DNA from: Pseudonocardia sp. TRM90224
Lineage (GTDB): Bacteria; Actinomycetota; Actinomycetes; Mycobacteriales; Pseudonocardiaceae
NCBI RefSeq assembly: GCF_021245725.1
Contig: NZ_JAJGSX010000003.1
Span: 62,001 to 126,000 of the forward strand
Length of the DNA stretch: 64,000 nucleotides
Direction: 5' to 3'
The notes below the pieces were generated by a model, which was not told the DNA's origin, searched no databases, and saw only the letters and a program-made list of their open reading frames with translations. Below are positions 8,435 through 16,998 of this stretch, piece after piece. Within the stretch, counting starts at the first letter, position 1, and the number at the start of each line of letters is the position of its first letter. The position numbers and the translations under genes are program-made.

Positions 8435-9358
8435 TCACCGCTGGCTCCACGCCTGCTTCGTCGCGCGGACCAGCCGGTCCTTCAGCTCGCGGGTGTGGCG
8501 GCGGCTTACGGGCAGCTCGGCGCAGTCGGGGCCGCTGCCGACCCTGACGACGTACCCCGAGCCCGAGAGCCGCAGCTCCGTGACCAGCGGGAGCGAGACG
8601 AGGAACGAGCGGTGGATCCGCACGAAGCCGGCGTCGCGCCAGCGGTCCTCCAGCACCGAGAGCGGGATGCGCACCAGGTGGCTGCCCTCGTGGGTGTGCA
8701 GGCGCGCGTAGTCGCCCTGCGCCTCCACGTACCGGACGGCCGAGCGCGGCACGAGCTTCGTGGTGCCGGCGAGCTCGACGGGGATGACCTCGTCCTCGCC
8801 GCCCTCGTCGCGCACCGGCTCCGCGGCACCCGCCGCGCGGCTGTCGATGATCCTGCTGATCGAGGCGGCCAACCGCTCGCCGCGCAGCGGCTTGAGCAGG
8901 TAGTCGACCGCGCCGACCTCGTAGGCGTCGACGGCCCTGTCGTCGTGCGCTGTGACGAAGACGACGGCGGGGGGAACCGCCATCGACGAGAAGACCCGTG
9001 CGAGCTCGAGACCGTCGAGACCCGGCATGCGGATGTCGAGGAACACGACCTCGATGTCGGTGCGCTCCGCGACCCTCGTGCCGGTCATCGGGTTGGCCAT
9101 GCCCCGGCCGGGCTGCGCGGCCGCCGCGGCCTCACGCACACCCTGGCGGCTGTTCAGGATCCGCAATGCGTCGGTGGCATCGGATGCCTTGAGCACCAGC
9201 GCGACCCGTGGGTCCTCGCTCAGCAGGTAGGCCAGTTCTTCGAGAGCGGGCTCCTCATCGTCAACCGCAAGTACGACCAGGCCGCCGGAGCTGTCGTTGC
9301 TGTCCACGATCTCCTCATCCTGCGTGTCCGGTGCTCGCGCCGGCGCCGGGACGATCAC
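8435..9358 (-). CDS. LytTR-family response regulator
   Basis: A receiver domain joined to a LytTR DNA-binding domain. Acidic pair DD at residues 33-34, phospho-acceptor Asp108 in VFLDIRMPG, conserved Thr in FVTAHDDRA and Lys in YLLKPLRGE are all visible. LytTR spans about residues 195-300 (VRYVEAQGDY, FVRIHRSFLV). The receiver has an extra Ala/Gly-rich insert at about 70-100. GTG 9356-9358 has GGAG six bases upstream; a second GTG at 9305-9307 has GAGGAG three bases upstream and would give 290 residues. Probable partner of the histidine kinase at 10382-11584, by analogy with E. coli BtsS/BtsR and YpdA/YpdB, which control pyruvate uptake. Confidence 0.93.
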   Translation of the reverse strand: MIVPAPARAPDTQDEEIVDSNDSSGGLVVLAVDDEEPALEELAYLLSEDPRVALVLKASDATDALRILNSRQGVREAAAAAQPGRGMANPMTGTRVAERTDIEVVFLDIRMPGLDGLELARVFSSMAVPPAVVFVTAHDDRAVDAYEVGAVDYLLKPLRGERLAASISRIIDSRAAGAAEPVRDEGGEDEVIPVELAGTTKLVPRSAVRYVEAQGDYARLHTHEGSHLVRIPLSVLEDRWRDAGFVRIHRSFLVSLPLVTELRLSGSGYVVRVGSGPDCAELPVSRRHTRELKDRLVRATKQAWSQR

Positions 9359-9442
9359 GCCCGGCTCCGTCGACTATGGTGACGGCCAATCCGTGTGAGT
9401 GCCAGAGCACAGCACCAATCGGGTTCAACCGATCACACCCCG

Positions 9443-10324
9443 CTACAAACCGTACCGCGCCCACATCGCTCTGACCTCGGCCGCCTCCGCGATCCCCAGC
9501 AGAAGATCGGTACCGACGGCCCCGCGGGCCGCGGGCACTCCACCCAGACCCAATCGGGCGAGCAAGGGCTTGCGGCCCTCCACGGGCACCAGTTCGGCGT
9601 CGGGGAAGCGTTCGGTGAGCACCCCGCGGGCGGTGCCGAGGCCGTCGACGATGCCCAGCTCGACCGCGCGGGCGCCGGTCCAGACCTCACCCGTGAAGAG
9701 CTCGGCGCCGCTCTGCAGCCGATCGCCCCGGCGTGCGACGACCCACTGCTGGAACATCTCGTGCAGCTGGTCCTGCAGGCCGCGCAGCCACGCCACGTCC
9801 TCGGCCTTCTCGGGCAGGAACGGGTCGAGCCGCGACTTCGACGTGCCCGCCGTGTAGAGCCGCCGCTGCACGCCGAAGCGCTCGATCAGCCCGTCGAGGC
9901 CGAAGCCCTGGCTGATCACGCCGATCGAGCCGACCAGCGACGTCGAGTGGGCGAAGATCTCGTCGGCGGCGCAGGCGAGCCAGTAGCCGCCGGACGCGGC
10001 GACGTCCTCGCAGAACGCGATGACCGGCACGCCCTTCTCCTCGGCGAGGCCACGGATCCGGTCGGCCACCAGCGCCGACTGGGTCGGCGACCCGCCCGGC
10101 GAGTTGACCAGCAGCGCGACGGCCGCCAAACCCTCGGGCGCGAACGCCCGCTCCAGCGTCTTCTCCAAACCCTGCGCGTTGATCACCGATCGGGGCACCG
10201 GCCCGCTCATGGCCGTGATCACGCCGTGCAGCCGCACCAGCGAGACGACGGACCGGTCGGATCGCTCGCCGAGCCGGCCGGGGAGGCGGGCGGCGAGCCG
10301 GTCGGGGATGCGTAGCGCGTCCAT
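9443..10324 (-). CDS. sppA: S49-family serine peptidase (SppA-like)
   Basis: A 293-residue S49 protease. Signatures: NSPGGSPTQS (oxyanion region), CEDVAASGGYWLACAADEIFA with the catalytic serine region, and TSLVGSIGVISQGFG. It matches single-domain SppA/SohB-type enzymes that cut signal peptides or membrane peptides. No clear signal peptide or membrane anchor is seen. It sits between the histidine kinase and the response regulator on the same strand, which is an odd insertion into a two-component pair and may point to a functional link or just to gene packing. Confidence 0.88.
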   Translation of the reverse strand: MDALRIPDRLAARLPGRLGERSDRSVVSLVRLHGVITAMSGPVPRSVINAQGLEKTLERAFAPEGLAAVALLVNSPGGSPTQSALVADRIRGLAEEKGVPVIAFCEDVAASGGYWLACAADEIFAHSTSLVGSIGVISQGFGLDGLIERFGVQRRLYTAGTSKSRLDPFLPEKAEDVAWLRGLQDQLHEMFQQWVVARRGDRLQSGAELFTGEVWTGARAVELGIVDGLGTARGVLTERFPDAELVPVEGRKPLLARLGLGGVPAARGAVGTDLLLGIAEAAEVRAMWARYGL

Positions 10325-10381
10325 GCCGCCAAGTTACGCGTACCGGTCCGTCCGCACAGGCTGATCGTTTCGACCCAGCTC

Positions 10382-11584
10382 CTACACGCGAATCCCGGCG
10401 CGGAACTTCGGGACGCGCAAGGTGATCTTCATCCCGGCGCCGGGCGCGGTGTCGACGACCAGACCGAAGTCGTCGCCGAAGGTCGAGCGCATGCGGTCGT
10501 CGACGTTGCCGAGCCCGACGTGCGCGCCGGACTGGTGGGCGTCGTCGAGGTCGTCGGTGAGGCGCGAGGGGTCCATGCCGATGCCGTCGTCCTCGACGAT
10601 GATCACGCACTCGGCGCCGGCGTTCTCGGCGGTGATGGTGATCGTGCCGCCGTTCGGCTTGCTGGCCAGCCCGTGCCGGACGGCGTTCTCGACCAGCGGC
10701 TGCAAGGCGAGGAACGGCAGCACCACCGAAAGCACTTCCGGCGCGATCTGCAGCTTGATGTTGAGCCGGTTGCCGAAACGCGCCTTCTCCAGGCGCACGT
10801 ACCGCTCGATGTTCGTCAGCTCGTCCTGCAACGTCGTGTACTCGCCCGCCGTGCGGAACGAGTAACGCGTGAAGTCGGCGAACTCGATCAACAGCTCGCG
10901 GGCCCGCACCGGATCGGTGCGGATGAACGAGGCGATCGTGGTGAGCGCGTTGTAGACGAAGTGCGGCGAGATCTGCGCGCGCAGCGCACGGACCTCCGCG
11001 CGGTTGAGCCGGGCGCGCGACTCGTCGAGCTCGGCGAGCTCCAGCTGGCTGGAAACGTAGCGGGCGACCTCGGCGGTGGCCCGCAGCAGCACCGGCCCCG
11101 CGGTGGACGTGGTGAGCGCCGCGAGCGTGCCGACGATGTTGCCGTCGGTCTCCAGCGGCACGACGACGATTCCCCGCACTTCGCAATTGGGGTGGTCGCA
11201 CGAGATCGAGGTGTGCGACGCGACCTGCTGGCGCCCGGTCTGGATCACCTGCTCGGCGAGCGAGCGGACGTCGGGTTCGTGCTGGTCGGCGTCGCCGTCC
11301 CAGGCCAGGGTGTGCGACCGGTTGTCGGTCATCGTCAGCGCGCACGTGTCGAGCAGCGTGCGCAGGTACGGGAGCGCGAACCCCGCCGACGTCGACGAGA
11401 GGCCCTCGCGCAGCGCGGGCGCCGCGAGCGCCACCGTGTGCAGCGTGCCGAACGTCGCCTTTTCCAGCGGCGTCGCGAACGTGTTCCTCTTGTTCCGGAA
11501 GAAGAGCCAGATCGTGACAACGACGAAGAGCAGCAGGAGCGCCGCGAGAACGAGCGACAAGGGAGAGCGAAGAAACTCGTCCAC
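10382..11584 (-). CDS. LytS-type sensor histidine kinase
   Basis: A 400-residue kinase with one N-terminal membrane segment (residues 8-29), a GAF-like region (about 45-180, with a CDHPNC segment) and a His_kinase/HATPase_c core. The phospho-acceptor is His208 in ISPHFVYNAL; the N box is ENAVRHG at 300-305 and the G box is DDGIGM. It lacks the multi-TM 5TM-5TMR sensor of LytS, so the signal is probably intracellular or membrane-proximal. Start GTG 11582-11584 uses GAGGTAG, which overlaps the stop codon of the upstream fpg gene. It probably phosphorylates the LytTR regulator at 8435. Confidence 0.9.
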   Translation of the reverse strand: MDEFLRSPLSLVLAALLLLFVVVTIWLFFRNKRNTFATPLEKATFGTLHTVALAAPALREGLSSTSAGFALPYLRTLLDTCALTMTDNRSHTLAWDGDADQHEPDVRSLAEQVIQTGRQQVASHTSISCDHPNCEVRGIVVVPLETDGNIVGTLAALTTSTAGPVLLRATAEVARYVSSQLELAELDESRARLNRAEVRALRAQISPHFVYNALTTIASFIRTDPVRARELLIEFADFTRYSFRTAGEYTTLQDELTNIERYVRLEKARFGNRLNIKLQIAPEVLSVVLPFLALQPLVENAVRHGLASKPNGGTITITAENAGAECVIIVEDDGIGMDPSRLTDDLDDAHQSGAHVGLGNVDDRMRSTFGDDFGLVVDTAPGAGMKITLRVPKFRAGIRV

Positions 11585-11587
11585 GAT

Positions 11588-12463
11588 CTACCTCACCAGC
11601 CGGGACAACCGCCGATCGGCAAGCGGCTTGCCGCCGGTCTGACAGCCGGGACAGTACTGGAACGACTTATTGGCGAAGGACACCTCCCGTACGGTGTCGC
11701 CGCAGACAGGGCAGGGCAGGCCGGTGCGCGCGTGCACCCGCAGGCCGGACCGCTTCTCGCCTTTCAGCTCTGCCGCCTTTTGGCCTACCGAACGGTCGAC
11801 CGCATCGGTCAGAACGGACCGCAGAGCGGCGTAGAGCTCGTCCACCTGCTCCGGTTTCAGCTTTCCCGAGGCCGCGTACGGGGAGAGCTTCGCGGTATGC
11901 AGTATTTCGTCGCTGTAGGCGTTGCCGACGCCCGCCATGACGGTCTGCTCGACGAGCAGGGTCTTGATCCGCTCGGTGTGCCCGGCGAGCAGCTCGCCGA
12001 ACTCGTCGCGGGAGAGCGCGAGCGCGTCGGGCCCCAGCCGCGCGATGCCCGGCACCTCCTGCGGGTCGCGCACGAGGTAGACGGCGAGCCGCTTCTGCGT
12101 GCCGGCCTCGGTGAGGTCGAACCCGGGGCCGCCGACGTGGTCGAGGTGCACCCGCAGCTCCAACGGGCCGCGACCGGGCTTCGGCGGGGTGGCCGTGGCG
12201 GTCTCGTGCCAGCGCAGCCAGCCGGCCCTGGACAGGTGCGTGATCAGGTGCAGCCCCTCGTCGGGCTTGTCCTGGAACTCGACGGAGAGGAACTTGCCGT
12301 AGCGGGACGCGCCCGTGACCACCCGCCCCACCAGCGCGGACACCGGCGGGTCGAACGTCTTGACCGCGCTCATCGAGGCCAGGTCGATCCGCGCCACCGG
12401 CCGGTAGAGCGCGTGTTCGCGCAGGTGGTGGGCGAGCGCTTCGATCTCGGGGAGCTCTGGCAC
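11588..12463 (-). CDS. Fpg/Nei-family DNA glycosylase/AP lyase
   Basis: A 291-residue base-excision-repair enzyme. It begins MPELPEIEA with the catalytic Pro2 and Glu3 of the Fpg/Nei family. The helix-two-turn-helix contains MAGVGNAYSDEIL, and the C-terminal zinc finger is CPVC with CPGC 16 residues later. The family excises oxidised bases and then cleaves the strand by beta-elimination. Whether this copy is Fpg-, Nei- or MutM-like in specificity cannot be told from sequence. Its stop lies 3 bp before the histidine-kinase start. Confidence 0.93.
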   Translation of the reverse strand: MPELPEIEALAHHLREHALYRPVARIDLASMSAVKTFDPPVSALVGRVVTGASRYGKFLSVEFQDKPDEGLHLITHLSRAGWLRWHETATATPPKPGRGPLELRVHLDHVGGPGFDLTEAGTQKRLAVYLVRDPQEVPGIARLGPDALALSRDEFGELLAGHTERIKTLLVEQTVMAGVGNAYSDEILHTAKLSPYAASGKLKPEQVDELYAALRSVLTDAVDRSVGQKAAELKGEKRSGLRVHARTGLPCPVCGDTVREVSFANKSFQYCPGCQTGGKPLADRRLSRLVR

Positions 12464-12478
12464 GGCAGGACCTGGTGT

Positions 12479-12919
12479 CTAGTTGACCGGTTGGAGCGGG
12501 CTGTCGGCGTGGCCCGGGGTGCCCTGGGTGCGCAGCCTGCGGATGACGATGCGCAGCTCCTCCTTCGCCTTGGAGCCGCCGCGCACGAGCCCCGTCCAGC
12601 GCTCGGCCGGCAGGTCGTAGCTGCCCGCCGTCTCGGCGACGACCGTCCAGGGCCGGCGCAGCCACCAGCGCACGGGGAAGAACAGCACCACAAGTGCGGC
12701 GAGGACCCACAGGTACCACGGGATGTGCACCTGCGCGGGCCGCCACAGCGCGATGATCAACCAGAACAGGAAGAGCGCCGAGAGGATGAGCACCGCCGCT
12801 CCGCGGCCGCCGTCGACGTCGTGCTCGAAGTCGTCGCCCGTGGCCGGCAGCGACCACTCGATGTTGCGGCGCACGGACCACTCACGCGAGTCGACACCGA
12901 TGACGGTCTTGGTCCGCAT
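12479..12919 (-). CDS. Conserved hypothetical membrane protein
   Basis: A 146-residue protein starting at ATG 12917-12919, with AGGAA placed suitably upstream; the longer frame to 12967 lacks a site and overlaps a hairpin. Two adjacent hydrophobic segments lie at about 41-62 and 70-85, followed by WWLRRPWTVVAET and a basic cytoplasmic tail (KAKEELRIVIRRLRTQG). I recognise no domain. It is 15 bp upstream of the fpg gene on the same strand and probably in one transcript with it. Confidence 0.7.
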   Translation of the reverse strand: MRTKTVIGVDSREWSVRRNIEWSLPATGDDFEHDVDGGRGAAVLILSALFLFWLIIALWRPAQVHIPWYLWVLAALVVLFFPVRWWLRRPWTVVAETAGSYDLPAERWTGLVRGGSKAKEELRIVIRRLRTQGTPGHADSPLQPVN

Positions 12920-12963
12920 TCGTTCCTGCCCGATCGTTCGTGCCGGTGGAGAAGAGGGCCCCT

Positions 12964-12981
12964 CCACTTTCCCACAAGTGG
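12964..12981. terminator. Hairpin after the P450 gene
   Basis: CCACTT-TCCCAC-AAGTGG, extended outward by further C-G pairs into the flanking C and G runs, lies between the P450 stop (13003) and the next minus-strand gene. The position suits a terminator for the P450 transcript. There is no T tract, as is usual in actinobacteria. Confidence 0.4.
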
Positions 12982-13002
12982 GGGTCTACGGGGAGGAATC
13001 GC

Positions 13003-14223
13003 TCACCAGCGGACGGGGAGGCTGGTGAGCCCGTTGATGAAGTTCGACGTCAGCCGCCGCGGCGGCCCGTCGAGCCGCGCGACGGGCAGCCGGAGGAACT
13101 CGGTGAAGAAGGCCCGCATCTGCAGCCGCGCGAACGCCGCGCCGAGGCACAGGTGCGGCCCCTGGCCGAACGCGAGGTGCTCGTTCGGCTGCCGGTGGAG
13201 ATCGAACCGGAACGGGTCGGCGAACCGGCGCTCGTCGACGTTGGCCGAGACGTGGTAGACGACCACCTTGTCGCCCTGCGCGATCCGGGCGCCGGCCAGC
13301 TCCATGTCGCGGGTAGCGGTGCGCCGGAACGTCAGCACCGGAGGGTGCAAGCGCAGCATCTCCTCGACGGCCGAGGGCAGCAGCTCCGGACGTTCCCGCA
13401 GCTCGCGATAGGCGTCCGGGTTCTCCAAGAGCATCAGCACCCCGCCGGGGAGCGCGCTGCGGACCGTGTCGTTGCCGGCGACGACCAGCAGGAAGAAGAA
13501 CATCTTCAGCTCGGCCCCGGTGAGCCGCTCGCCGTCGACCTCGGCCTGCACGAGCGCCGTCATGACGTCGTCGGCGGGCTCGGCGCGCTTGCGCTCGGCC
13601 AACGACTCGGCGTAGCCGAACATGTCGGCGAGCATCGCGGGAGAGCGCGGGTTGACCGGGCGGCCGTCCGCCCCGGTGACGACCGTGGCGTGCTCGGGGT
13701 CCTGGTAGCCGATCACCCTGTTCGTCCACTCCAGCAGCAGCGCGCGGTCGGCCGCCGGCACGCCGAGCAGGTCGGAGAGGTTCTGCAGCGGCAGGTCGTC
13801 GGTGACGTCCTTCGGCAGGTCGCACCCGCCGGCCGCCGCCGCGAGCAGCGTCGCCGCCCGTTCCTGGACGGTCTCGGCGAACTTCTCCAGCCTGCGCCGC
13901 GTGAACGCGCCCGTGACCAGCGTGCGCAGCCGCACCTGCTCGGGCGGGTCCATGTTCAGGATCATCCGGCGGATGAACGGCAGGTCGTCGGGATCGGGAT
14001 CGCGGATCTGCGTCGCACCGAGCGAGGAGGAGAAGTCGGCCGGCGAGCGCAGTACGTGCCGCACGTCGTCGTAGCGGGTGACGGCCCAGAAGCCCGGCCC
14101 GGCCGGCCAGATCCCGACCTCGTGCTCGTCCTGCCAGCTCACGGGGGCGTCGTCGCGCAGCTCGCGAAGCGCGTCGTGCGGGACGGCGGCGGCGAAGACG
14201 CGGGGATCGAAGACGTTCGGCAC
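13003..14223 (-). CDS. Cytochrome P450
   Basis: A 406-residue soluble P450. The heme-binding loop is FGQGPHLCLGAAFAR with the axial cysteine, the I-helix oxygen-activation motif is VAGNDT, and the K-helix ExxR is EEMLR. The layout resembles bacterial class I enzymes such as the CYP124/125/142 group that need a separate ferredoxin; none is encoded nearby. Substrate unknown. GTG 14221-14223 is the start, with GGAG six bases upstream. It is divergent from an MFS exporter gene across a 150-bp gap that contains a tandem operator. Confidence 0.93.
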   Translation of the reverse strand: MPNVFDPRVFAAAVPHDALRELRDDAPVSWQDEHEVGIWPAGPGFWAVTRYDDVRHVLRSPADFSSSLGATQIRDPDPDDLPFIRRMILNMDPPEQVRLRTLVTGAFTRRRLEKFAETVQERAATLLAAAAGGCDLPKDVTDDLPLQNLSDLLGVPAADRALLLEWTNRVIGYQDPEHATVVTGADGRPVNPRSPAMLADMFGYAESLAERKRAEPADDVMTALVQAEVDGERLTGAELKMFFFLLVVAGNDTVRSALPGGVLMLLENPDAYRELRERPELLPSAVEEMLRLHPPVLTFRRTATRDMELAGARIAQGDKVVVYHVSANVDERRFADPFRFDLHRQPNEHLAFGQGPHLCLGAAFARLQMRAFFTEFLRLPVARLDGPPRRLTSNFINGLTSLPVRW

Positions 14224-14302
14224 GGCTCACTCCTACCCCGGTGTTCGGGATCACGGAACTCCCCGGGCCGATCCGGTTGCCGCTGATCGATCGCCGAGCG
14301 CA

Positions 14303-14338
14303 TGCTTGAGACAAGCAAGTCGATGCTTGCTACAAGCA
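14303..14338. promoter_or_regulatory. Tandem operator between P450 and DHA2 exporter
   Basis: Two near-identical palindromes, TGCTTGAGACAAGCA (14303-14317) and TGCTTGCTACAAGCA (14324-14338), are spaced 21 bp centre to centre, two helical turns. This is the typical layout of a TetR- or MarR-type repressor site. It lies 36-71 bp upstream of the exporter ATG and 80-115 bp upstream of the P450 start, so it could control either gene or both. No regulator gene is adjacent. Confidence 0.75.
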
Positions 14339-14373
14339 AAGCGTTGGTAAAGAAGATAGCGCAGGAGTTCCGC

Positions 14374-16998
14374 ATGACCACCGAAGCCACTCCGGAACAG
14401 GCGGTTGCGAAGCCGTCGGGGGAGCTGAGCCACCGGCAGGTGCTCACGATCCTCGCCGGGCTCGCGCTGGGGATGTTCCTCGCCGCGCTGGACCAGACCG
14501 TCGTCTCGACGGCCATCCGGACGATCGCCGACGACCTCGGCGGGCTGAGCCTGCAGGCGTGGGCGACCACGGCGTTCCTGATCACGGGCACGATCAGCAC
14601 GCCGCTCTACGGCAAGCTCTCCGACATCTACGGGCGCAAGCCGCTCTTCCTGACCGCCATCACGATCTTCGTGATCGGCTCGGTGCTCTGCACCTTCGCG
14701 CAGTCGATGTACGAGCTGGCGATCTTCCGCGCCGTGCAGGGCCTCGGCGCGGGCGGTCTGTTCTCGCTCGCGCTCACGATCCTCGGCGACATCGTCCCGC
14801 CGCGGCAGCGCGCCCGCTACCAGGGCTACATCCTGGCCGTCTTCGGGACGTCCAGCGTGCTGGGGCCGGTGATCGGCGGGCTCTTCTCCGGGCAGGCCAC
14901 CATCGCCGGCATCGACGGCTGGCGCTGGATCTTCCTGGTCAACGTGCCGCTGGGGGTCATCGCGCTGGCCGTCGTCGCCAGGGTGCTGAACGTGCCGCAC
15001 ATGCCGCGCAAGCACCGCATCGACTGGCCCGGCGCGCTCACGCTCGCGGTGTTCCTGGTGCCGCTGCTGATCGTCGCCGAGCAGGGCCGCGAGTGGGGCT
15101 GGAGCTCCGCCAACGCGCTGATCTGCTACGCCGTCGGCGCGGTGGGGCTCGTGCTGTTCCTGCTGGCCGAACGCGCCTACGGCGACGACGCGCTGCTCCC
15201 GCTGCGGCTGTTCCGCACCCGGGTCTTCGCCCTCACCAGCCTCGCCGGGGTCATCATCGGCGCCGGCATGTTCGGCGGGATGGCGCTGCTGCCGCAGTTC
15301 CTGCAGATCGTCCACGGCGCGACGCCGACGGAGGCGGGCTTCCTTATGCTCCCGCTGGTCGCGGGAATCATGCTGGCCTCGATCATCTCGGGCCAGATCA
15401 CCTCCCGCACCGGCCGTTACAAGATCTTCCCGGTGATCGGGACCGCGCTGATGGTCGGCGCGATGCTGCTCATGCACTTCCGGATCACCGTCGACATCCC
15501 GCTCTGGGAGCTGGACCTCTACATGGCGATGTTCGGGCTGGGGCTCGGGCAGTGCATGCAGACCCTCGTGCTGGCCGTGCAGAACGCCGTCCCGGCGCGG
15601 GACATGGGTGTTGCGACGGCGTCGTCGACGTTCTTCCGGCAGCTCGGCGGCACGCTGGGGACCGCGGTGTTCCTCTCGATCGTGTTCAGCACCGTCACCG
15701 GCAACATCGGCGACGAGTTCCGCACCGCCGCGGCATCGCCGCAGTTCCAGGCCGCGCTCGCGGACCCGGCCGTGCGGGCCGATCCCGCCAACCGGCCGGT
15801 GCTCGCCGCCCTGTCGGGCGGCGGCGACGGCGCGGCATCGAGCGTCCTGACCGACTCGTCGTTCCTCCAGCGCATCGACGAGCGGCTGGCCAGGCCGTTC
15901 CTCGCGGGCTTCACCGACTCGATGACGCTCACCTTCCTGATCGTCGCGTGCGTGCTGGCGCTGGCGTTCTTCGTGGTGCTCTTCGTCAAGGAGCTGCCGC
16001 TGCGGACGATGTCGGGCGCGCAGGCCGCCGCGGCGGAGGAAGCGGCGCTCGCAGAAGCCGCTGTCGCGGGCTCCACGCTCTCGGCCGAGGCCGCCGACGC
16101 CGAGCTCGCGTCGGCGCACGTGAACGACGGGCGCCACGCGATGGTGCCGGTGGCTCCGGCCGTCCCGGCCGTTCCGATCGTCACCGGGGTGATGTTCGAG
16201 CGGGCGATCCTCGGCATCGCGCTGCGCGCCGACGGGCGGCCGCTGGCGCAGGTCGTCGTGACGGTCGCGGACACGGCCGGTCACCAGCAGGCGCGGGTCA
16301 GCACCGGGCCCGACGGCCGGTACGTCGCGCCGGTGCCGGCGAGCGGGATCTACCTGCTGGTCGCGACGGCCGAGGCGTACCAGCCGCATGCCGCGATGGT
16401 CAGCGTGACCGAGGGCGGCGCCCGGCACGACCTCGTGCTCGCCGGCACGAGCGGCGTCCACGGGACGGTGCACCCGACCGGTGGCGCGCTCGCAACGGTC
16501 GCGCTCATCGACGTCCACGGCGATGTCGCGGCAGCCGGCACGAGCGACCACCACGGGTGGTTCCGCCTGTTCGGGGTGCCGGCGGGCAGCTACACGCTCA
16601 CCGCGGCGTGCCCCGGGCAGCACCCGGTGGCCGTCCGCATCACGCTGGCGGCCGGCGAGGACGCGGAACGCAACGTGGAGCTGCCAGGCCGCTCCCGGCT
16701 CTCCGGTCTGATCACGGCCGCGACCAGCGGGGAGGCCGTCGAGGAGGCCGTGGCGACGCTGGTCGACCGCAACGGCGCGGTCGTCGCCTCCGCGGTGACG
16801 GGCGCCGACGGCGCGTTCACGTTCCACGACCTCGCGTCGGGCACGTACACGCTCGTGGCGAGCGGATACGCACCGGTCAAGCAGCTAGTCGAGGTGACCG
16901 CGGGCGCGCAGGCCACGGCGGTGATCGAGCTGCGGCCGGCGGAGCCTCAGACGCCTCAGACGCCGAAGTCGAGCGTGCCCGTCAGCACTCCCTCTTGA
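14374..16998 (+). CDS. DHA2-family MFS drug exporter fused to C-terminal carboxypeptidase-regulatory-like repeats
   Basis: An 874-residue protein. Residues 1 to about 550 are a 14-TM DHA2 (EmrB/QacA) exporter with ALDQTVVSTAIRTIADDLGG, YGKLSDIYGRKP (motif A) and VLGPVIGG (motif C). After an Ala-rich linker come three repeats of about 80 residues (near 609-690, 697-770, 775-860), each with a pattern like GTV...DG-YTL...G, as in CnaB/carboxypeptidase-regulatory-like folds. ATG 14374 has GGAG six bases upstream; the longer frame from 14302 runs through the operator and is rejected. Expected role is proton-driven export of a toxic compound; the added domain may bind a ligand or partner. Confidence 0.9.
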   Translation: MTTEATPEQAVAKPSGELSHRQVLTILAGLALGMFLAALDQTVVSTAIRTIADDLGGLSLQAWATTAFLITGTISTPLYGKLSDIYGRKPLFLTAITIFVIGSVLCTFAQSMYELAIFRAVQGLGAGGLFSLALTILGDIVPPRQRARYQGYILAVFGTSSVLGPVIGGLFSGQATIAGIDGWRWIFLVNVPLGVIALAVVARVLNVPHMPRKHRIDWPGALTLAVFLVPLLIVAEQGREWGWSSANALICYAVGAVGLVLFLLAERAYGDDALLPLRLFRTRVFALTSLAGVIIGAGMFGGMALLPQFLQIVHGATPTEAGFLMLPLVAGIMLASIISGQITSRTGRYKIFPVIGTALMVGAMLLMHFRITVDIPLWELDLYMAMFGLGLGQCMQTLVLAVQNAVPARDMGVATASSTFFRQLGGTLGTAVFLSIVFSTVTGNIGDEFRTAAASPQFQAALADPAVRADPANRPVLAALSGGGDGAASSVLTDSSFLQRIDERLARPFLAGFTDSMTLTFLIVACVLALAFFVVLFVKELPLRTMSGAQAAAAEEAALAEAAVAGSTLSAEAADAELASAHVNDGRHAMVPVAPAVPAVPIVTGVMFERAILGIALRADGRPLAQVVVTVADTAGHQQARVSTGPDGRYVAPVPASGIYLLVATAEAYQPHAAMVSVTEGGARHDLVLAGTSGVHGTVHPTGGALATVALIDVHGDVAAAGTSDHHGWFRLFGVPAGSYTLTAACPGQHPVAVRITLAAGEDAERNVELPGRSRLSGLITAATSGEAVEEAVATLVDRNGAVVASAVTGADGAFTFHDLASGTYTLVASGYAPVKQLVEVTAGAQATAVIELRPAEPQTPQTPKSSVPVSTPS

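Noticed and set aside
14302..14373. Longer start for the DHA2 exporter
   Set aside because: The extra residues are encoded by the tandem operator and there is no ribosome site; ATG 14374 has a good one.
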